A stretch of DNA of 64,000 nucleotides from Afifellaceae bacterium. Lineage in GTDB: Bacteria; Pseudomonadota; Alphaproteobacteria; Rhizobiales; Afifellaceae. Shown in pieces: positions 34,331 through 43,197 of the stretch. The position numbers were made by a program, and so were the translations under genes. The stretch covers positions 128,569-192,568 of the forward strand of contig JANQKG010000024.1 in NCBI GenBank assembly GCA_028281235.1, in the 5' to 3' direction. The notes beneath the pieces were generated by a model that was given only the letters and a program-made list of their open reading frames with translations, had not been told where the DNA came from and ran no database searches. Position 1 is the first letter of the stretch; every line of letters begins with the position of its first letter.

Positions 34331-34813
34331 ATGCGTAAGACGCTCATCGCAGCCGCCTTCGCGCTCGCCTTTGCAGGCAGCGCCCAGGCCGGCAACATCG
34401 TAGAGACCGCGCAGCAGGCCGGCTCGTTCAACACGCTGCTCGCCGCTGCGCAGGCTGCCGGCCTCGCCGAGACGCTCGCCACCGGGCAGAACCTCACCGT
34501 ATTTGCGCCGACCGACGAGGCGTTTGCCGCGCTGCCCGCCGGCACGGTGGAATCGCTTCTGAAGCCGGAGAACAAGGATCAACTCGTCGCGATCCTCTCC
34601 TATCACGTGCTGCCGCGGGAGCTCGCCTCCAACATGTTGCCCGGCCGCACCATCCATGTGCGCACGGTCAAATCCGGCGGTGACCGCTTGCTGGCCGTTT
34701 CGAAGTCCAGTTCGGGCGTCACGGTCGACGAAGCCAACGTGATCACCGCGGATGTGCGCGCCGACAACGGCATCATCCACGTGATCGACAAGGTGATGCT
34801 GCCGTCGAGCTGA
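34331..34813 (+). CDS. Secreted fasciclin (FAS1)-domain protein
   Basis: A 160-residue protein with signal peptide MRKTLIAAAFALAFAGSAQA and one FAS1 domain: the H1 motif TVFAPTDEAFAALPAG, the YH element LSYHVLPREL, and the closing VITADVRADNGIIHVIDKVML. FAS1 domains mediate adhesion or act as extracellular stress proteins; the bacterial role is poorly known. It stands alone, convergent with the dihaem gene, with a hairpin and repeat in between. The 227 bp before it contain no gene. Confidence 0.92.
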   Translation: MRKTLIAAAFALAFAGSAQAGNIVETAQQAGSFNTLLAAAQAAGLAETLATGQNLTVFAPTDEAFAALPAGTVESLLKPENKDQLVAILSYHVLPRELASNMLPGRTIHVRTVKSGGDRLLAVSKSSSGVTVDEANVITADVRADNGIIHVIDKVMLPSS

Positions 34814-34831
34814 CCGCGACGGCGAATGAAA

Positions 34832-34859
34832 GGGGCGCCGTGCCGCGGCATCGCGCCCC
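34832..34859 (+). terminator. Hairpin after the fasciclin gene
   Basis: GGGGCGC (34832-34838) pairs with GCGCCCC (34853-34859), with an inner palindrome TGCCGCGGCA, 18 bases after the stop. GC-rich, no U-tract. Confidence 0.5.
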
Positions 34860-34903
34860 CGCCCTCTCTGCCCGCATCGCGCAGATGATGGCGCGGGCCG
34901 TTT

Positions 34904-35008
34904 CTAGAGCGTCTTCGCGTTCCGCCCAAATCGCTCTGACGCTCTAACTTTTTGTTGGAGCATGATCTTATCCGAAAACCGGTGTCCACTTTTCGGGATC
35001 ATGCTCTA
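34904..35008. repeat. Composite hairpin repeat, locus 4 (supplies the stop of the dihaem gene)
   Basis: Module A arms are TAGAGCGTC (34905-34913) and GACGCTCTA (34938-34946). Module B arms are GAGCATGATC (34958-34967) and GATCATGCTC (34997-35006). The terminal CTA (35006-35008) is the minus-strand TAG stop. It lies between convergent genes and can serve both as terminator. Confidence 0.8.
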
Positions 35009-36076
35009 TTCAGCGCAGGCGCCCGGGATCGAGGCGACCCAGTCGCGAAGCAATGCGATCGCCCTGTCGTGCGGCAGAGATCGCCCGATCTCCGGCATCC
35101 GCTCGTCGGGTGCCGTCGTCGTTACACGGTGGATGAGGATCGACTCGTCCGGTTTGCCTGGGACGATGGAGAAACGGTGTCCGCCGGTTCCACGGCCTGC
35201 AGCGACCGGCGGCTTACAGACGCCGAGACGCCACGCCGGATGGTCTCCGGCATCGAGCCACAAGGCCGACATGTCCGCTGCGCCGTCGGCATTGTGGCAG
35301 TGCCCGCAATTGATATCGAGATAGGCGCGCGCCTTGGCGGAGACGTCCTGTGAGCCCCAGCCGACAGTTGGCGGCAGTGAATCGATATCCGCTTCGCTGC
35401 TGAGAAGGCCTGCGCGCCGCCAAGCGGCGAGCTGCGTCTCGCCGCCGTCGGGCCGGGCATTCAGATGTCTCGGCTTCAGCCCGATCGGCACGAGGGCACG
35501 GCTTGATTGATCCACGACATGACAGGACGCGCATTCGTTGCGCGTCGGCATGACATAGGGAAACGAGACCGCCGCGCCATCGTCATCGATCAGCGTCAGG
35601 GGTATCACGTCGCCGATAATGTGAAGCCTTGCCTCGTCTTCGTGCCAGCGGTACGGCACCGCCTCCCATCCGCCCGGCTGCTTGACGAGGATGCGCGTCT
35701 CAAGCAATTCGAGCCGCTCGCGCTTGAGCGCATCCAGGTCGCCGTTCCACCGAGCATTTGTCAGGAAGCCAGCCTCGCTCTTCAGATAGAAGAACGTCTT
35801 TGAGATAATTGTTCCCACCGGGAAGACGAGCCCGCCATCTTCAAGCTGCACTTTCTGGTCGGGCGGAATCCAAACGGTACGCAGCTTGCTGGCGTGGTCG
35901 GAGAAGAGCTCGATCGCCAAATCGTAGAACGTCACGTCCGGCCCGAGCGTGAGCCGACCGTCCTCAACGGAAACAGCGCCCCACGCGCTCAGACGGGCGG
36001 GGTAGTCGCCACCGGCAAATGACCGCACCTCGCGCGTGTGCGGGTCCGCCGCCGTAAGCCCCAATACGATCAGCAA
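35006..36076 (-). CDS. HNE_0200-family dihaem c-type protein (partner of the beta-helix protein)
   Basis: About 356 residues with an N-terminal hydrophobic stretch and two CxxCH haem sites, CASCH in RNECASCHVVDQSS and CGHCH in DINCGHCHNADG, each near a typical cytochrome c surround. It matches the conserved family found next to parallel beta-helix proteins (TIGR03806 with TIGR03805), whose function is not established. The start is uncertain: the TTG at 36076 cuts into the hydrophobic segment, and the frame runs on upstream to the stop of the preceding gene (FLLGTALGLLLIVLG), so a non-ATG start near 36140 is possible. The stop codon is contributed by a repeat. Confidence 0.82.
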   Translation of the reverse strand: MLIVLGLTAADPHTREVRSFAGGDYPARLSAWGAVSVEDGRLTLGPDVTFYDLAIELFSDHASKLRTVWIPPDQKVQLEDGGLVFPVGTIISKTFFYLKSEAGFLTNARWNGDLDALKRERLELLETRILVKQPGGWEAVPYRWHEDEARLHIIGDVIPLTLIDDDGAAVSFPYVMPTRNECASCHVVDQSSRALVPIGLKPRHLNARPDGGETQLAAWRRAGLLSSEADIDSLPPTVGWGSQDVSAKARAYLDINCGHCHNADGAADMSALWLDAGDHPAWRLGVCKPPVAAGRGTGGHRFSIVPGKPDESILIHRVTTTAPDERMPEIGRSLPHDRAIALLRDWVASIPGACAE

Positions 36077-36138
36077 AAGCCCCAGAGCCGTGCCCAGAAG
36101 GAAGGCGCCCTTGGAGAGGCGGCGCGCGGAAACGCGTA

Positions 36139-37347
36139 TCAGTTGCCCAGCTCCACCGGCATCAGCGACGGCAGCAAACAGCGGTGCACCTCAGCATCGA
36201 CCACAACGTCGCGATAGCCGTTGAGCGCATCGACGGATACGATACCGGCGTCCTCATCGCCGAGGCATATCCTTGCATCGGCGACGCTCTTGTCCGGATT
36301 GACCGCGCCGTCCCACACAACCTCCGGCAGGCGTCCCGAAGCCGCGAAGACGGTCCGGCGGACCTCTTCCAATCCGGGGAAGGTGGGCGCTTCGCCACCG
36401 CCATCGTAGCTGTTTTGATGGATGGCGATACGCTCCGGGTAGGGATCGAAGACCGGTACGATCTCTCTGTCACCCGTATAAGGCAACAAATGATGACTCA
36501 TGATGAAGACGCTCGCCGTGTCGTTATCGACGAAGCGATTGCCGAATATCTCGATCTCATCGATGGAATTGATCACAACGCCCGCGCCGGCAGGGAGCTC
36601 GGAAGCGGTGGTGCCCGATGTCGCGAAATTGGGCAGGTTGTTGGTGACGAGATCGTTCTCGAAGACGCGAATGCTGCGGCCGTTCAGCTTCAGATACGGC
36701 ATGTTGAGGATCTCGATCCCGGCGGTGTTGTTCTCAGCCCAATTGCCGTAGGTGTCGACATTGACGCTGTTCTCGATCTCAATGCCCGCGACATTGCTGC
36801 GCACAATGTTGTTGCGGATCACCACATTCCTCGACTGACCGACATAGATGCCGGCATCGGACGCGCCGATCGCCACAGAATCCTCAACCAGCACGTTTCT
36901 CGACCGCACCGGAAAAATCCCGTAGCCGCCATTGGTGGCTTTCGGCCCGTCCGTCCATTCCACGCGCACGCGGCGCACAGTGACATTCTTCGAACGCCTG
37001 ATCTTCAAGCTGTCGCCCGGCACGTCCTCAATGGCCAGGTCTTCGATCAGAAAGTCATCGGCATTGACGACGATCCCGTCGGTGCCGGCGACCTGATTGC
37101 GAAACGAAAGGACAGTCTTGTCGATGCCGGCTCCGCGTATCGTCACGCCGCGCGTTTTCAACGTGAGGGGCCGGTCGAATTCGTATACGCCCTCTTCAAT
37201 CGTGATCACATCGCCGGGCTTCGCCGATTCAAAAGCCAAGCGAACGTTTTCCGTTGCGGTCAGGGCAAGAGCCTGGCAGCCATAAAACGCCGACAGGACC
37301 GCAAGGCCGAACGCCGTCCTTCGGCCGAGAATTCTCAGACACATCAT
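36139..37347 (-). CDS. Secreted parallel beta-helix repeat protein (TIGR03805-like)
   Basis: A 402-residue exported protein with a signal peptide (LGRRTAFGLAVLSAFYGCQALA). It then shows right-handed beta-helix repeats: VTIRGAGIDKTVLSF, VLVEDSVAIGASDAGIYVGQ, NVVIRNNIVRSNVAGIEIEN, VDTYGNWAENNTAGIEILN. Such folds resemble pectate lyase-type and copper-protein NosD-type scaffolds. It is encoded directly before its usual dihaem partner, with the two genes almost overlapping. Function unknown; a periplasmic or extracellular electron-transfer or sugar-binding complex is plausible. Confidence 0.87.
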   Translation of the reverse strand: MMCLRILGRRTAFGLAVLSAFYGCQALALTATENVRLAFESAKPGDVITIEEGVYEFDRPLTLKTRGVTIRGAGIDKTVLSFRNQVAGTDGIVVNADDFLIEDLAIEDVPGDSLKIRRSKNVTVRRVRVEWTDGPKATNGGYGIFPVRSRNVLVEDSVAIGASDAGIYVGQSRNVVIRNNIVRSNVAGIEIENSVNVDTYGNWAENNTAGIEILNMPYLKLNGRSIRVFENDLVTNNLPNFATSGTTASELPAGAGVVINSIDEIEIFGNRFVDNDTASVFIMSHHLLPYTGDREIVPVFDPYPERIAIHQNSYDGGGEAPTFPGLEEVRRTVFAASGRLPEVVWDGAVNPDKSVADARICLGDEDAGIVSVDALNGYRDVVVDAEVHRCLLPSLMPVELGN

Positions 37348-37569
37348 AGGCTACCTAGCAATCCGACGGTAAAAAGCTGCCGCCGCTCGACCCGCATCGG
37401 ATGTTACTGGCGTGATCGCATCCGTTCAATGCCGTATCCTCGTTCAGGACATGCGACACGCTGGCGACCGCCGCCGCATCGGGAGGAGTCGCCGTCCGAC
37501 TCACCCGCTAAGGCACGCGACACGGTTCATGACGTGCCCGAGCACCTTCCCGTTGGAGCAGCCTACGGC

Positions 37570-38592
37570 CTATGCCGTGGCATCGCGCCAGCCCCAGGCA
37601 TCGGCAAGCGCCAGGCATTCCTTCCAATGAACGACGGCGCCGGTCGTGCTGACGCCACGTAAAGACGCCGCGGCGGATGCGTGCGCAAGGCCGACAGCGT
37701 CCTCCACTGTCCAGCCCTTTTGCAGCGCGTAGACGGCGCCGGCGGCAAACGCGTCGCCGGCGCCGTTGGCGCCGACGATCTCCGCCTCAGGCACGCGGAC
37801 GGAGGGCTTGGTGAGTACATCGCCGGACCGCGTCACGGCGATCGCGGCGCCGGGAAAGTGCACCATCAGCACGTCCATGGAGCCGTCGGCCAAGACGGCC
37901 AAGGCCGCGTCGCGGCAGGCGGCCACGTCGGTTCCCTCCTCCGTGCTCACCGCGCGGCCGGCAATGGCGCCGATCTCCACATCGTTGATCACGAGAAGAT
38001 CGAGATAGGGCAGGCAGGGCCGGGTCAGACGCGCAATCGTCTCCGCGGCCACAGAGGCCAGTTCCATATTGGTCTGCAGGCCCGCCTGGCGCGCCTTCTT
38101 CAAGACGGCGACCCAGCCGTTCGGCTCGTCCGCCCATGGGGCATCCATCACGGCGTGGACGCCGGGCAGTCCCAGATGCAGAAGCCGCGCGCTCGTCGGC
38201 ACGAAGTCGAACGTATCGGGCGTCAGCGCCTTGTTGGTGCCGCTGAAGAAGATGTGCGTGCGCCGACCGGTCGCCTGCGAGGAGTAGCAATCCGTGTAAT
38301 TGGTCCGCACGTCCGTCGCGATGCGCAACTGATCGTGCTTCACGCCATGCGCCTTGGCCTCGGCGAGCAGCAGGCGGCCATCCTCATCGTCGCCGACGAC
38401 GCCGATCGTCTCGACGAAGAAATCCGGATCGAGCCGCTTCAGATCGATCGCCATGTTGCACGCGGAGCCGCCACCGGCGCGCTCCTCAGAGGCGATCTCC
38501 GCGATGCCGTCTTCCGCCGGCCAGTGATCGACCATTTTGTTGTGGTCGCAGCACCAGGTGCCGCCGGTTACAACCCCTTGCCGCTCCGCCAT
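37570..38592 (-). CDS. PfkB-family sugar kinase
   Basis: A 340-residue ribokinase-fold enzyme. It has the N-terminal GG signature in EERAGGGSACNMAIDL and the C-terminal catalytic motif EIVGANGAGDAFAAGAVYAL, with the DTxGAGD aspartate present (here GANGAGD). Such kinases phosphorylate sugars or nucleosides. It is the last gene of the ABC importer unit, starting 3 bp after the aldolase-like gene stops, so kinase then aldolase chemistry on the imported sugar is likely. The true substrate is not evident. Confidence 0.85.
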   Translation of the reverse strand: MAERQGVVTGGTWCCDHNKMVDHWPAEDGIAEIASEERAGGGSACNMAIDLKRLDPDFFVETIGVVGDDEDGRLLLAEAKAHGVKHDQLRIATDVRTNYTDCYSSQATGRRTHIFFSGTNKALTPDTFDFVPTSARLLHLGLPGVHAVMDAPWADEPNGWVAVLKKARQAGLQTNMELASVAAETIARLTRPCLPYLDLLVINDVEIGAIAGRAVSTEEGTDVAACRDAALAVLADGSMDVLMVHFPGAAIAVTRSGDVLTKPSVRVPEAEIVGANGAGDAFAAGAVYALQKGWTVEDAVGLAHASAAASLRGVSTTGAVVHWKECLALADAWGWRDATA

Positions 38593-38595
38593 CGC

Positions 38596-39603
38596 TCACG
38601 CCTCGGCCTTAAGCACCGCCTCCGTGACCTGGCTATCCTCGTCAAGCGAGCGGCGCGCGATGATGCCGGCCTTTGAGAGCGTGTCGTGATAGGCCGCGAC
38701 AGCCTCCGTCGGCGACACCTCGCCCTCCACCACGCGGCGCATCGTGCGAACGATCTCCGTCGGCGATTCAGCGAACCAGACCTTGCGACCGAAAAGCGCG
38801 ACGCGCGCGCCGTGGCGCTCCGCCTGGGCCACAAGCTCCATGGTGTCGCGCGTGGTGCCGGCCGCGCCGCCGAGGATACCGACGATCAGGTTCTCAGGAT
38901 CGAAGGACGCCAGCTCCTCCATGGCGCGCGCGCCGTTGAACGTCATCTTCAGGAAGAGCGGCCGGTCTGCCGCTGCAACGCCGGCCAGGCAACGGGCGAT
39001 GGCGTCGTTGACGTAGGCGCCGAGATCGGCATCGCCGGTCTCAATCGGGAAGGCCGGATTGAAGACCTCCAGAAAGTGCCGAATGCCCACCTCCGACGCC
39101 TCGTCGCGAAAGGCCGCGTAGGCATCGAGCGTTTCCACGTCCTGGTCGAGGTCGTTATAGAACGTGATGGCGTAAAGCCCGAGATCGGCGACGGCGCGGG
39201 CGCGATCGAGGCGAGCGGTACGAAAGGGCTCAGCCGGAGACGCGCGATAGGTGGCGCCGCGATGGCTCCAAATGTCGGTGGCGTCGTTCAGCCTGACCGC
39301 CGGCGTGACGCGCGTATCAGCGTACGTGCCGTTATCGGTCAGGACCTCAGCGGATGAGACGGAGGTCAGCATGATGTCGACGAGACCCGATTCCGTCATC
39401 TCGCGCATTCCGGCGCGATATTCGGCGATCGGCCGCATGCGGTCGGTCGGCTGGTTGTTGTCGTCATAATGCGGGCCAGGCGCACTGGCGCCGAGCGCCA
39501 TGTCGCCGTCCTTGGCGTCGGCGATGATGAAGTCGGTCGGCTTGTAGGCTCCGTCCCGGATTCGGGCGAGCTTCTCATCTAAGGATCTTGGGGAGGACGT
39601 CAT
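38596..39603 (-). CDS. Aldolase-like TIM-barrel protein (DeoC/FbaB/LacD type)
   Basis: A 335-residue protein that I assign only to a fold. The phosphate-gripping glycine loop NLIVGILGGAAGTTRDTMEL near residue 245 and the strand RPLFLKMTFNG, with a lysine where class I aldolases place the Schiff base, resemble DeoC/FbaB/LacD aldolases. FIIADAKDGDMALG opens the barrel. It lies between the ABC permease genes and the kinase gene on the same strand. The pairing with a sugar kinase supports cleavage of a phosphorylated sugar. It might be a non-aldolase member of the superfamily. Confidence 0.65.
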   Translation of the reverse strand: MTSSPRSLDEKLARIRDGAYKPTDFIIADAKDGDMALGASAPGPHYDDNNQPTDRMRPIAEYRAGMREMTESGLVDIMLTSVSSAEVLTDNGTYADTRVTPAVRLNDATDIWSHRGATYRASPAEPFRTARLDRARAVADLGLYAITFYNDLDQDVETLDAYAAFRDEASEVGIRHFLEVFNPAFPIETGDADLGAYVNDAIARCLAGVAAADRPLFLKMTFNGARAMEELASFDPENLIVGILGGAAGTTRDTMELVAQAERHGARVALFGRKVWFAESPTEIVRTMRRVVEGEVSPTEAVAAYHDTLSKAGIIARRSLDEDSQVTEAVLKAEA

Positions 39604-39684
39604 AATGCGTGTTTTGCTCTTTCCTGCGCGCGTGCTTGGTGTTGGACGATAGGTTCTAACTCAGACAAGTTTTGCGGATCGCGC

Positions 39685-40548
39685 CTAACCCTTGACTGCG
39701 CCGAGGGTCAGGCCGCGCACGATGTAGCGCTGCGCGATGATGGCGATCAGCACCGGCGGTACCATCACCGTCATGGCGCGCACGCCCATGAACCAGAATT
39801 GGACGCCGCGCGTGTCGACCGCGCCGGCAATGTGCACGGGGACGGTGATCGCCTTGTCGCTGCCCAGCGTCACGGCAAAGAGGAACTCGTTCCAGGTAAA
39901 AGCAAAGATGATGAGGCCGGTCGCCGCCATAGAGGGTGCGGCAAGCGGCAGCGCGACGCGCCAGAACGCGCCAAAGTAACCGGCGCCGTCGACGAAGGCG
40001 GCTTCTTCCAACTCGGCGGGAAGGTCGAGGAAGGTCTGGCGCATGATCACCACCACGAAGGGCAGCACGAACGTGGCGTTGATCAGGATCAGCGACAGAT
40101 GCGTATCGAGCAGGCCGAGGGTGCGCATCAGCAAATAGAACGGAACGACGGTAGCGACCGGCGGCAGCACACGCTGCGACAGGAACCAGATCGTGATGTC
40201 GCGATTCTTCCATCGCACGAAGCGGAACCGCGCCACGGCATAGGCTGCGGGCGTGCCCAGCACGATGGCGAGGACGGAGGCGCTGACGGCAATGATCGTG
40301 CTGTTGGCGAGCGACTGCACCGTCTCCGGCGTGCTCCACTGATCGATCCAATTGCCCAGCGTCGGCTGGAAGTTGACCCAGGGGATGCCGAAGCCGGCAA
40401 CGGTGAACGTGTCGAGCGGATTTCTGAGCGATTGCGAGAACGCCCAGTAGATCGGGAAGATGAAGATGATGGCGATGGCGATGGCCAGAAGCGAAAGCCC
40501 CGTGTCCGTCAGCACCGTTCCGAGCGAGCGCTGGTTGTTGTTAGTCAT
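39685..40548 (-). CDS. Sugar ABC transporter permease, MalG type
   Basis: A 287-residue inner-membrane protein with six helices and the EAA loop in VDGAGYFGAFWRVALPLAAPSM near residue 200, where the ATPase docks. The N-terminus LLAIAIAIIFIFPIYWAFSQSL and C-terminus RYIVRGLTLGAVKG are standard for MalG-type subunits. Its start overlaps the MalF-type gene by 8 bp. No ATPase gene is in this unit. Confidence 0.92.
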   Translation of the reverse strand: MTNNNQRSLGTVLTDTGLSLLAIAIAIIFIFPIYWAFSQSLRNPLDTFTVAGFGIPWVNFQPTLGNWIDQWSTPETVQSLANSTIIAVSASVLAIVLGTPAAYAVARFRFVRWKNRDITIWFLSQRVLPPVATVVPFYLLMRTLGLLDTHLSLILINATFVLPFVVVIMRQTFLDLPAELEEAAFVDGAGYFGAFWRVALPLAAPSMAATGLIIFAFTWNEFLFAVTLGSDKAITVPVHIAGAVDTRGVQFWFMGVRAMTVMVPPVLIAIIAQRYIVRGLTLGAVKG

Positions 40549-41488
40549 AGGTCTCCCTCAGCCGGCGGAAGAACAGAATGACGATGATCATGGTCACCAC
40601 GAGCAGCCCGTAGGCCATGGCGCTGGCATAGCCGAGATCGAAGAAGCGCAGGCCGGTTCGGAAAGCCAGCAACGAGTACGGCTGCGTCGCCACGCCGGGC
40701 CCGCCGCCGGTCATGGCAAAGGGGATATCGAAGAGCTTCAGCGCCTCGGCCAATCGCAACAGAAGCACGATGATGATGGTCGGTTGCAGCACCGGCACCA
40801 GCACGTTGGTGAACAATTGCCATGGCCCGGCACCGTCGACCCGCGCCGCTTCGTAGAGCTCGTCGGGCACGCCTTGCAGTGCAGCAAGGATCACCAGAAA
40901 GCAGAACGGCGTCCACTGCCAGATATCGACCAAAATGACGGAGAAGAGCGCCCAATTGGGATCGGACAGAAACGGAATCCCGGTCCATCCGAGCGGGCCG
41001 CCTTCCTCGTAGAAGATTGTGAAGAACGTGTAGCCGATGGCCAGCGGTGTCGCGAAGATCGGCAGGATCATCGTGGCGCGCAGCACCGGTCTCCCGAATA
41101 TGTGGCGATTGAACAGAAGCGCCAGTAGGAAGCCGAAGGCCAACTCCAGCGGTACCGCCACAAAGACAAAGGTCGCCGTGACCTTCACGGCCTCAAAAAG
41201 CTGCGGATCGTTGAAGAGCCGCTTGAAGTTCGTGCCGCCGACGAAGGTGGAGGTGCTCACCTGATTCTTGACCACCACGTTCTTCATGCGTGGATTGCCT
41301 TTGGAATCGAGAACAGGCTGACCCTGGTCGTCGAGGCGCGGCTCCTTGTAGCGGGTGATCTCGACCTTCTGCTCAATCTTGTAGAAGGCGAGGTAGAGCG
41401 AGTAGCCGAGCGGGAAGATGGTGAACGCCAGCACCCAGATCACGGCCGGGGCCAGGAACACGAAACGGATTCGGCTGGTCCAGCGCAT
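40541..41488 (-). CDS. Sugar ABC transporter permease, MalF type
   Basis: A 315-residue membrane protein with six helices (VIWVLAFTIFPLGYSLYLAF is the first) and the EAA loop AARVDGAGPWQLFTNVLVPVLQP. Between the first two helices there is a hydrophilic insert of about 45 residues rich in charged residues (KVEITRYKEPRLDDQG). It forms the channel with the MalG-type partner and takes substrate from the binding protein encoded 62 bp upstream. Confidence 0.92.
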   Translation of the reverse strand: MRWTSRIRFVFLAPAVIWVLAFTIFPLGYSLYLAFYKIEQKVEITRYKEPRLDDQGQPVLDSKGNPRMKNVVVKNQVSTSTFVGGTNFKRLFNDPQLFEAVKVTATFVFVAVPLELAFGFLLALLFNRHIFGRPVLRATMILPIFATPLAIGYTFFTIFYEEGGPLGWTGIPFLSDPNWALFSVILVDIWQWTPFCFLVILAALQGVPDELYEAARVDGAGPWQLFTNVLVPVLQPTIIIVLLLRLAEALKLFDIPFAMTGGGPGVATQPYSLLAFRTGLRFFDLGYASAMAYGLLVVTMIIVILFFRRLRETYD

Positions 41489-41550
41489 GGTTCTTCCGCC
41501 GGGAGGGGTGGCCGAGGCGCGTGCGCCCCGGCCGTTGGTTTATGCGTTGC

Positions 41551-43197
41551 TTACGGCGAATAGCCGATAGCGGCTTGATAGTCGGCCTTCTGCTTGTCGC
41601 GACCGATACGATCGGTGACCTGCTCCCAGGCGGTCGCCGTGTCGTTCAGCGCTTCCTCAGCAGACTTCGCGCCACTCATTGCGGCGGAGAGGTTCTTGTC
41701 GAGGATGTCCCAATACTCAAACGAGCCGGGGATACGCAGATAGGTCAGGCTGGTCTCGGCATAGAAGAGATCACGATACGCCTTGGTGTAGGTCCGCGCA
41801 TCGTTCTCATCCCAACCGGCCGCGATGTAGTCCTCAATCTTGGCCGTGCCGCCATCCTCCTCCAGGAACTGGTAGGAGAAGCCAGGGTCAACGCCGTCCC
41901 AGCCGACCGTCGCCATCAGCGAGGACACCGGCTTGATCGCCATCAGCGACAGGAACGAATAGACCGCTTCAGGATTGGCGGAGAAGTTGGAGATGACGCC
42001 ATGCCAGGAGCCACCCGTCGTGTTGCCGATCTGCCGTGGCTCGTCGAGCGACACGAATTCCTGCTTCTCGAAATCGTAGTACTCGTCTGACGAGGGCAGC
42101 ATAGCGGCGGCGCATTTGCCACGCACCTTGGAGCGGCTCTCATCCTGGCACAGCGCGCCAACGTCGCCCCATGAGAAGACGAAGATGGCCTTGCCGCGCA
42201 GGAAGTAGTCCCACGCCTCGCCGAGCGACCAGCCGACTTGCGCGGACGGGCCGGTCTCATGCAGCTCCAGCAAGAACTCCAGCGCCTTCATGTGACCCGG
42301 GCTGTTGATCAGCGGCGTCATGTCCTCCGGATCGAACCAGTAGACGTTCTGCGTGCGCGTCACCTTGTCGCCCGGATTGATGACGAAGGGAGCCGACAGC
42401 GACTGGAAGTGATAGTGACCCTGCTCGCCGACCTTCAGATGCAGCACCGTGCCGCTGTCGGGATCGGGGTCATTGTCGTCCCAGTTCTTGCCGTTGAAAT
42501 ATTTGGAGATGTCGAGGAGCTGCTGCCAGGTGGCCGGCGGATTGGGCATGTCGTAGCCGAACTCCGCCTTGAAGCCGGCCTGATGCTCCGCATTCTCCAG
42601 CATGTCGTTGCGATAATAGAGCACCTGGCCGTCGCCATCATTGAGCACGCCGTAGCCGACGCCCTCCCAGGTATGCAGCGCCTTCAGCGACGGCGGCATG
42701 CTGTCATAGGTCCATTGCGGATATTCATCCGACGCCAGGAAATCGTCGATCGGGAAGCCGTAACCGGCCGGGACGATGTCGCCGTACCAGAAAGCGCCGA
42801 CCATGAAAGCGTCGTACTGGCCGGTGCCGTTCCTGAGGTCGAGCATCATCTTGGTGTAGTGCTCGGCAAACGGCAGTTCGACGATATTGACCTTGCCGCC
42901 GGAGAGTTCCTCCCAGATCGGGCGGAACTGATAGAGCGGTCCGCTGATGCCGCCCTTCGGACCGGCGCCGTTCACCGTCACGGTGATGGTGACGTCCTCA
43001 AAGGGCTTCTCGTCCGGCCCGAAGATGGTGCCGAGCTCCTCGCGGGTCGTCTCGATGACGGCGTTGTTATAGGCCTCGCCGAGCTTCAGGAGGACGGTGC
43101 CATCGTCCTTCCACTCGACATTTTGCGCCATCGCCGGGGTCGCCGCCAATCCAGCGAGGGCCAGCGCGGCCGTTACTGTTCTCGCGCTCAAGCGCAT
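41551..43197 (-). CDS. Sugar ABC transporter solute-binding protein (large, 548 aa)
   Basis: A periplasmic binding protein longer than most family-1 receptors (about 420 aa). With the ATG at 43197 (GGGAGG upstream) it has the signal TVTAALALAGLAATPAMAQ. The family body includes WEELSGGKVNIVELPFAEHYTKMMLDL, YDAFMVGAFWYGDIVPAGY and GKAIFVFSWGDVGALCQD. It feeds the two permeases that follow. The long frame to 43386 is upstream shadow. Size and sequence suggest an oligosaccharide or polyol rather than a monosaccharide; the cargo is not assigned. Confidence 0.88.
   Translation of the reverse strand: MRLSARTVTAALALAGLAATPAMAQNVEWKDDGTVLLKLGEAYNNAVIETTREELGTIFGPDEKPFEDVTITVTVNGAGPKGGISGPLYQFRPIWEELSGGKVNIVELPFAEHYTKMMLDLRNGTGQYDAFMVGAFWYGDIVPAGYGFPIDDFLASDEYPQWTYDSMPPSLKALHTWEGVGYGVLNDGDGQVLYYRNDMLENAEHQAGFKAEFGYDMPNPPATWQQLLDISKYFNGKNWDDNDPDPDSGTVLHLKVGEQGHYHFQSLSAPFVINPGDKVTRTQNVYWFDPEDMTPLINSPGHMKALEFLLELHETGPSAQVGWSLGEAWDYFLRGKAIFVFSWGDVGALCQDESRSKVRGKCAAAMLPSSDEYYDFEKQEFVSLDEPRQIGNTTGGSWHGVISNFSANPEAVYSFLSLMAIKPVSSLMATVGWDGVDPGFSYQFLEEDGGTAKIEDYIAAGWDENDARTYTKAYRDLFYAETSLTYLRIPGSFEYWDILDKNLSAAMSGAKSAEEALNDTATAWEQVTDRIGRDKQKADYQAAIGYSP

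Noticed and set aside
34118-34780. 220-codon minus-strand frame across the fasciclin gene
   Set aside because: Shadow; the plus-strand frame has a signal peptide and complete FAS1 motifs.
36184-37662. 492-codon plus-strand frame opposite the beta-helix gene
   Set aside because: No recognisable motif or signal, and it runs across a gene boundary; the minus-strand frame has a signal peptide and clear repeats.
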